Positions 6,212 through 8,776 of a stretch of DNA of 8,776 nt are shown piece after piece. Each line of letters begins with the position of its first letter. The first letter of the stretch is position 1. Below the pieces are notes generated by a model. The model ran no database searches, was not told where the DNA came from, and saw only the letters and a list, made by a program, of their open reading frames with translations. A program made the position numbers and the translations under genes. Source of the DNA: Anaerolineales bacterium (GTDB taxonomy: Bacteria > Chloroflexota > Anaerolineae > Anaerolineales > Villigracilaceae); NCBI GenBank assembly GCA_020847355.1, contig JADLCG010000191.1, positions 1-8,776 on the forward strand. The letters are read 5' to 3'.

Positions 6212-6243
6212 GGGATTAGGGATTAGGGATTAGGGATTAGGGA
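6212..6243 (+). repeat. GGGATTA tandem repeat (G-quadruplex-capable)
   Basis: Four exact copies of GGGATTA (6212-6239) are followed by a partial copy, GGGA (6240-6243). This gives five GGG tracts spaced by ATTA, a pattern that can form an intramolecular G-quadruplex in the plus strand or the purA mRNA. The array starts 4 nt after the purA stop codon and ends 33 nt before the terminator hairpin. Confidence 0.9.
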
Positions 6244-6276
6244 AAATCAGGGTCTACGCAAAGCATATTAATCTTC

Positions 6277-6314
6277 AAGATGACAGTCGCTTAAGCAAGT
6301 GGCTGTCATCTTTT
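6277..6314 (+). terminator. purA rho-independent terminator
   Basis: A 16-bp stem (6277-6292 with 6297-6312) has ten outer Watson-Crick pairs (AAGATGACAG with CTGTCATCTT) and continues inward with two G-U wobbles to a 4-nt AAGC loop. A short T-run (6311-6314) follows. It ends the purA transcript before the phosphatase gene. Confidence 0.85.
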
Positions 6315-6357
6315 GTGGATTGATATTTATAAATTTATAGATATAAGGTTATTAAAT

Positions 6358-7104
6358 ATGCAGTTGTATTTTATTCGGCACGGACAATCCATCAATAACG
6401 CAAATTCGGAGAACAAAATTTATACGGAACATTCCGATCCATTTCTAACCGAGATTGGAATTCAACAGGCTGAATGTTTGGCGGACTATCTCAAAGAAAA
6501 TCAGCTAGTTACAAATACCGAAGACTGGAATAATCAAAATCAATTTGGGTTTGGGTTGACGCAAATCTACACGAGCTTAATGGAGCGCGCCGTACACACC
6601 GCCGCGCCGACCGTCCGCGCTTTGGGGAATGTGCCTTTTACCGCGTGGGTTGAGATTCACGAGCAAGGCGGCATGTACGTTCGTGAGCAGGAAAACCGCT
6701 TCACTGGTTTACCGGGCAAGCCGCGTTCTTTTTTTGAGGCAAATTATCCCGAATTGAAGCTACCAGACGGCTATGATGAATCAGGTTGGTGGAATCGTCC
6801 TTTTGAAAATGATGAGGAAAGGCAACCGCGCGCCGATCAGGTTCTGTCAGCGCTGATTCAACGTCACGGCGACCGACCCAACCAGCCCGAAGAAAAAATC
6901 GCGTTCGTCAGTCACGGCGGATTTTTCGTGCGATTAATTTCAGCGATGCTGAAACTTCCTTGGCGGCAAGGCGCTCACGATTTGAAATCCTGGTTTATTC
7001 TCAATAATTGTTCGATCAGCCGTTTTGATATTACGCAAACTGAAATAATTATTCAATACATTAATCGCACGGCGCATTTGCCCGCGCATTTAATCACGGG
7101 ATGA
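6358..7104 (+). CDS. Histidine phosphatase family protein (phosphoglycerate-mutase-like)
   Basis: The predicted protein has 248 residues. The start is the ATG at 6358, which puts the catalytic motif at the normal place near the N-terminus (FIRHGQS, R7-H8-G9). The TTG-initiated version 45 nt upstream begins inside the purA terminator and adds 15 unlikely residues. The second core Arg is R77 (SLMERAVHTA), a likely general acid/base lies at EIHEQGG (about 99-105), and the second core His is H186 (AFVSHGGF). The C-terminal NRTAHLP is also typical of the family. These enzymes transfer or remove phosphate through a phosphohistidine; specificity (sugar phosphate, nucleotide, other) cannot be told. 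Compared with small PGM-like phosphatases it has an insertion around residues 105-155. Only a weak AAGG (6345-6348) precedes the start. Confidence 0.85.
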   Translation: MQLYFIRHGQSINNANSENKIYTEHSDPFLTEIGIQQAECLADYLKENQLVTNTEDWNNQNQFGFGLTQIYTSLMERAVHTAAPTVRALGNVPFTAWVEIHEQGGMYVREQENRFTGLPGKPRSFFEANYPELKLPDGYDESGWWNRPFENDEERQPRADQVLSALIQRHGDRPNQPEEKIAFVSHGGFFVRLISAMLKLPWRQGAHDLKSWFILNNCSISRFDITQTEIIIQYINRTAHLPAHLITG

Positions 7105-7110
7105 TAAAAT
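7102..7110 (+). promoter_or_regulatory. Extended -10 promoter for the GlsB/YeaQ-type gene
   Basis: TGATAAAAT fits the extended -10 pattern TGnTAnnnT and overlaps the stop codon of the phosphatase gene. The predicted start of transcription is about 20 nt before the ATG at 7136, leaving room for the GGAGG at 7126-7130. No clear -35 is seen, as is common with extended -10 promoters. Confidence 0.45.
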
Positions 7111-7135
7111 CAGAAAAAAATCTTTGGAGGTAGAA

Positions 7136-7387
7136 ATGGAAAACATTCTTGTTTGGATCATCTTTGGCGCGTTGGCAGGTTGGATTGCAAGCATTATTAC
7201 CGGTAAAAATAAAAAGATGGGCGCGATCGCCAATATCGTCACCGGCATTGTCGGCGCATTTCTAGGGACTGCAATTATGAACGCGCTCGGCTATGAAGGC
7301 GCCACCGCTTTTGACTTGTGGAGTTTTCTCGTTGCCGTTTTGGGCGCGGTGGTATTGATCGTCATCGTCGGGATGATTCGTAAGTAA
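7136..7387 (+). CDS. GlsB/YeaQ/YmgE family small membrane protein
   Basis: This 83-residue protein consists almost wholly of three hydrophobic segments (about 4-21, 28-51 and 60-81) joined by short loops, including the polar turn TGKNKKMG. The pattern ILVWIIFGALAGWIAS, then GAIANIVTGIVGAFLGTAIM, then a final Leu/Val-rich helix, is that of the transglycosylase-associated/GlsB family. These inner-membrane proteins are often stress-induced and their molecular function is not settled. GGAGG at 7126-7130, 5 nt upstream, fixes the ATG at 7136; a TTG 12 nt earlier lies inside the Shine-Dalgarno region and is rejected. It has its own likely promoter and terminator, so it looks like a one-gene unit. 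Confidence 0.9.
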   Translation: MENILVWIIFGALAGWIASIITGKNKKMGAIANIVTGIVGAFLGTAIMNALGYEGATAFDLWSFLVAVLGAVVLIVIVGMIRK

Positions 7388-7401
7388 TCTTTTTTTCGCG
7401 C

Positions 7402-7432
7402 AAAAATCCTCGTCTGCGGGCGGGGATTTTTT
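7402..7432 (+). terminator. Rho-independent terminator after the GlsB/YeaQ-type gene
   Basis: An 11-bp stem (7402-7412 with 7421-7431) contains one T-G wobble around an 8-nt loop. It ends in a run of six T (7427-7432). AAAAATCC in the left arm pairs with GGATTTTT in the right. Confidence 0.88.
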
Positions 7433-7441
7433 ATCGGTGAG

Positions 7442-7447
7442 TATAAT
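7442..7447 (+). promoter_or_regulatory. Perfect -10 (TATAAT) for the GNAT gene, probably leaderless
   Basis: TATAAT ends 8 nt before the ATG at 7456, with no Shine-Dalgarno between. The usual distance from -10 to transcription start would place the 5' end within a base or two of the start codon. The -35 region overlaps the preceding terminator and shows no good match. Confidence 0.5.
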
Positions 7448-7455
7448 CATTGCCT

Positions 7456-7968
7456 ATGGAAACAATTGAAACTGAACGTTTAGTAATTCGCAAATTCAGC
7501 CCAGCGGATGCGCCGTTTATCCTTGAGCTTTTGAACGAACCGTCTTTCATCAAAAATATTGGCGATAGAAACGTGCGTAACTTAGCGGACGCTGAAAAAT
7601 ATATTCTCGACGGTCCAACTGCCAGTTACGCTAAAAATGGCTTTGGATTATGTTTAGTGACGCTGAAAGCGACTGGCGTATCAATGGGCATGTGCGGGTT
7701 GATCAAACGCGAGGCGCTGGAAAATGTTGACGTTGGTTATGCTTTCCTGCCGCGTTTTTGGTCAAAAGGGTATGCGAACGAAGCGGTAAACGCCACGTTG
7801 AATTATGGCTGGCAAGTTGCAAAACTGAACCGTATTGTGGCAATTACCGACCCAAAGAACACAGCCTCCAACCGCGTATTAGAAAAACTCGGTTTTGCGT
7901 TCGAGAAAATGATCAAACTAAAAGCGGATGATATCGACTTGAAGTTATATGCAATTCACAAGCCGTGA
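7456..7968 (+). CDS. GNAT family N-acetyltransferase (RimJ/RimL-like)
   Basis: The predicted protein has 170 residues and starts METIETERLVIRKFSPADA, the classic opening of RimJ/RimL-type GNAT enzymes (ETERLxLRxxxxxDA). Strand 4 and the acetyl-CoA pyrophosphate loop are at VDVGYAFLPRFWSKGYANEA (about 95-114), and the late motif DPKNTASNRVLEKLGF (about 132-147) is also typical. These enzymes move an acetyl group from acetyl-CoA to a protein N-terminus or a small amine; the acceptor is unknown. The ATG at 7456 is preferred to the TTG two codons earlier because it fits the family's start and the -10 at 7442-7447. The dioxygenase-like gene begins 15 nt after its stop, so the two probably share a transcript. 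Confidence 0.9.
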   Translation: METIETERLVIRKFSPADAPFILELLNEPSFIKNIGDRNVRNLADAEKYILDGPTASYAKNGFGLCLVTLKATGVSMGMCGLIKREALENVDVGYAFLPRFWSKGYANEAVNATLNYGWQVAKLNRIVAITDPKNTASNRVLEKLGFAFEKMIKLKADDIDLKLYAIHKP

Positions 7969-7983
7969 GACTTGGAGCAGACA

Positions 7984-8742
7984 ATGGACAATGACGATAA
8001 GTTAGTCGGTCAAATTTTGAATCGCAGAGACGTGTTGCGAATTTTAGGGTTAGGAAGCGCCGCGACTTTACTAACATCTTGCGCGCCAGAAGCGCTGGAA
8101 ACTTTAGCGCCCACAACTGTTTCAATCACCGAAGCAGTTACCGCCGAATTAAACGCAACGGGGACGTCTATCCCCATGTGTGTGGTGCGACCTGAAATGA
8201 CGGAAGGTCCATACTTTGTGGATGAAAAACTCAATCGCTCAGATATTCGTGAAGATACTTCTGACGGCGCGATTTCAGCAGGCGCGCCGCTAGAAGTAAT
8301 TTTCAACGTGACGCAAGTCGGCGCGAATGGCTGTACTGCCCTGCCAAACGCGCAAGTGGATATTTGGCATTGCGATGCGTATGGCGTTTATTCTGACGTG
8401 GAAAATGCAGTTGGGAAAAATTTTCTGCGCGGCTACCAAGTGACAGACGCGAACGGCGCGGCAAAATTCGCAACGATCTACCCGGGCTGGTATCCGGGGC
8501 GCGCCGTGCATATCCACTTCAAGATTCGGTATGAGAATCAAGAATTCACATCACAACTATTCTTTGACGATGCGTTCACAGACGATGTCTATGCCCAAGA
8601 ACCGTATCTGCAAAAAGGACTGCGAAATACGCTCAACGTGCAAGATGGCATTTACGGCAATGGCGGAAACCAGTTACTGCTGAACGTCATGCCCAATGCA
8701 AGCGGATACGTCGCTTCGTTTGATATTGGAATGCAGATCTAA
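7984..8742 (+). CDS. Exported intradiol ring-cleavage dioxygenase-like lipoprotein
   Basis: The 252-residue protein has a twin-arginine-like N-terminus (NRRDVLRILG, residues 13-22), a hydrophobic stretch, and a lipobox LTSC with acylated C33, so it is probably exported by Tat and lipid-anchored. The mature domain fits the intradiol dioxygenase (protocatechuate 3,4-dioxygenase-like) fold: MTEGPYFVDEKLNRSDI (72-88), VDIWHCDAYGVYSD (125-138), and IYPGWYPGRAVHIHFK (165-180). The likely non-haem Fe(III) ligands are Y133, Y170, H176 and H178, all present. The family opens catechol-type rings between the hydroxyls with O2; the substrate here is unknown. GGAG at 7974-7977, 6 nt upstream, supports the ATG at 7984 over the TTG at 7972. 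It lies 15 nt after the GNAT gene. Confidence 0.88.
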   Translation: MDNDDKLVGQILNRRDVLRILGLGSAATLLTSCAPEALETLAPTTVSITEAVTAELNATGTSIPMCVVRPEMTEGPYFVDEKLNRSDIREDTSDGAISAGAPLEVIFNVTQVGANGCTALPNAQVDIWHCDAYGVYSDVENAVGKNFLRGYQVTDANGAAKFATIYPGWYPGRAVHIHFKIRYENQEFTSQLFFDDAFTDDVYAQEPYLQKGLRNTLNVQDGIYGNGGNQLLLNVMPNASGYVASFDIGMQI

Positions 8743-8753
8743 AGTATTTTTAC

Positions 8754-8776
8754 AGGAGTCTCCCCATGAAAGCCGT
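8754..8776 (+). CDS. Start of a further gene, cut by the window edge
   Basis: AGGAG (8754-8758) lies 7 nt before an ATG at 8766, and only Met-Lys-Ala plus two bases are visible. The feature range given here includes the ribosome-binding site; coding begins at 8766. The 23-nt gap after the dioxygenase stop and the lack of a terminator suggest the same operon. The product cannot be identified. Confidence 0.5.

Noticed and set aside
6212..6243. CRISPR array or telomere-like end
   Set aside because: The repeat unit is only 7 nt with no spacers, and it sits inside a normal gene-terminator arrangement on a continuing chromosome.
6313..6357. TTG-initiated extension of the histidine phosphatase
   Set aside because: It begins within the purA terminator and adds residues before FIRHG; the ATG at 6358 places the catalytic motif correctly.
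7124..7135. TTG start for the GlsB/YeaQ-type protein
   Set aside because: It overlaps the GGAGG that serves the ATG at 7136 and adds residues not expected in the family.
7972..7983. TTG start for the dioxygenase-like protein
   Set aside because: It covers the Shine-Dalgarno GGAG that serves the ATG at 7984.

Overview
The window looks like a chromosomal segment of a bacterium from the Chloroflexota, most likely the Anaerolineae. This is an inference. It rests on moderate base composition, an exported lipoprotein with a long Thr/Pro-rich linker after its acylated Cys, a second lipoprotein with a Tat-type signal, and short GGGATTA tandem repeats between genes. No rRNA, tRNA, insertion sequence, phage gene or CRISPR array was found. 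Coding density is high and no gene-free stretch reaches 300 bases.

Layout, left to right: (1) the 3' end of a gene encoding an OST-HTH/LOTUS domain, running in from the left edge; (2) a bidirectional terminator hairpin and a second, unexplained 50-nt foldback; (3) a nitroreductase on the minus strand; (4) divergent from it, a plus-strand pair with a 4-nt overlap: an acetylpolyamine amidohydrolase/HDAC-family enzyme and an SH3b + Fn3-like lipoprotein, closed by a strong terminator; (5) on the minus strand, guaB (IMP dehydrogenase) followed by a single-domain response regulator; (6) divergent from guaB, purA (adenylosuccinate synthetase), followed by a GGGATTA tandem repeat and a terminator; (7) plus-strand genes for a histidine-phosphatase-family protein, a small GlsB/YeaQ-type membrane protein, a GNAT acetyltransferase, an exported intradiol-dioxygenase-like lipoprotein, and the first codons of another gene.

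The clearest functional logic is the guaB/purA pair. IMP is the branch point of purine synthesis: GuaB commits it to GMP and PurA to AMP. Here the two genes diverge from one 174-bp intergenic region. Its shared, palindromic -10 element lies inside a 49-bp imperfect nested palindrome, which suggests joint control of the branch point. Both enzymes also differ from textbook residues near their active sites (PurA at IMP contacts, GuaB in the mobile flap).

Overall this is mainly a housekeeping and accessory-metabolism region. I do not see a clear new multi-gene system. The items most worth a second look are the guaB-purA operator-like palindrome, the PurA substitutions, the heptamer repeat and the foldback at 376-425.
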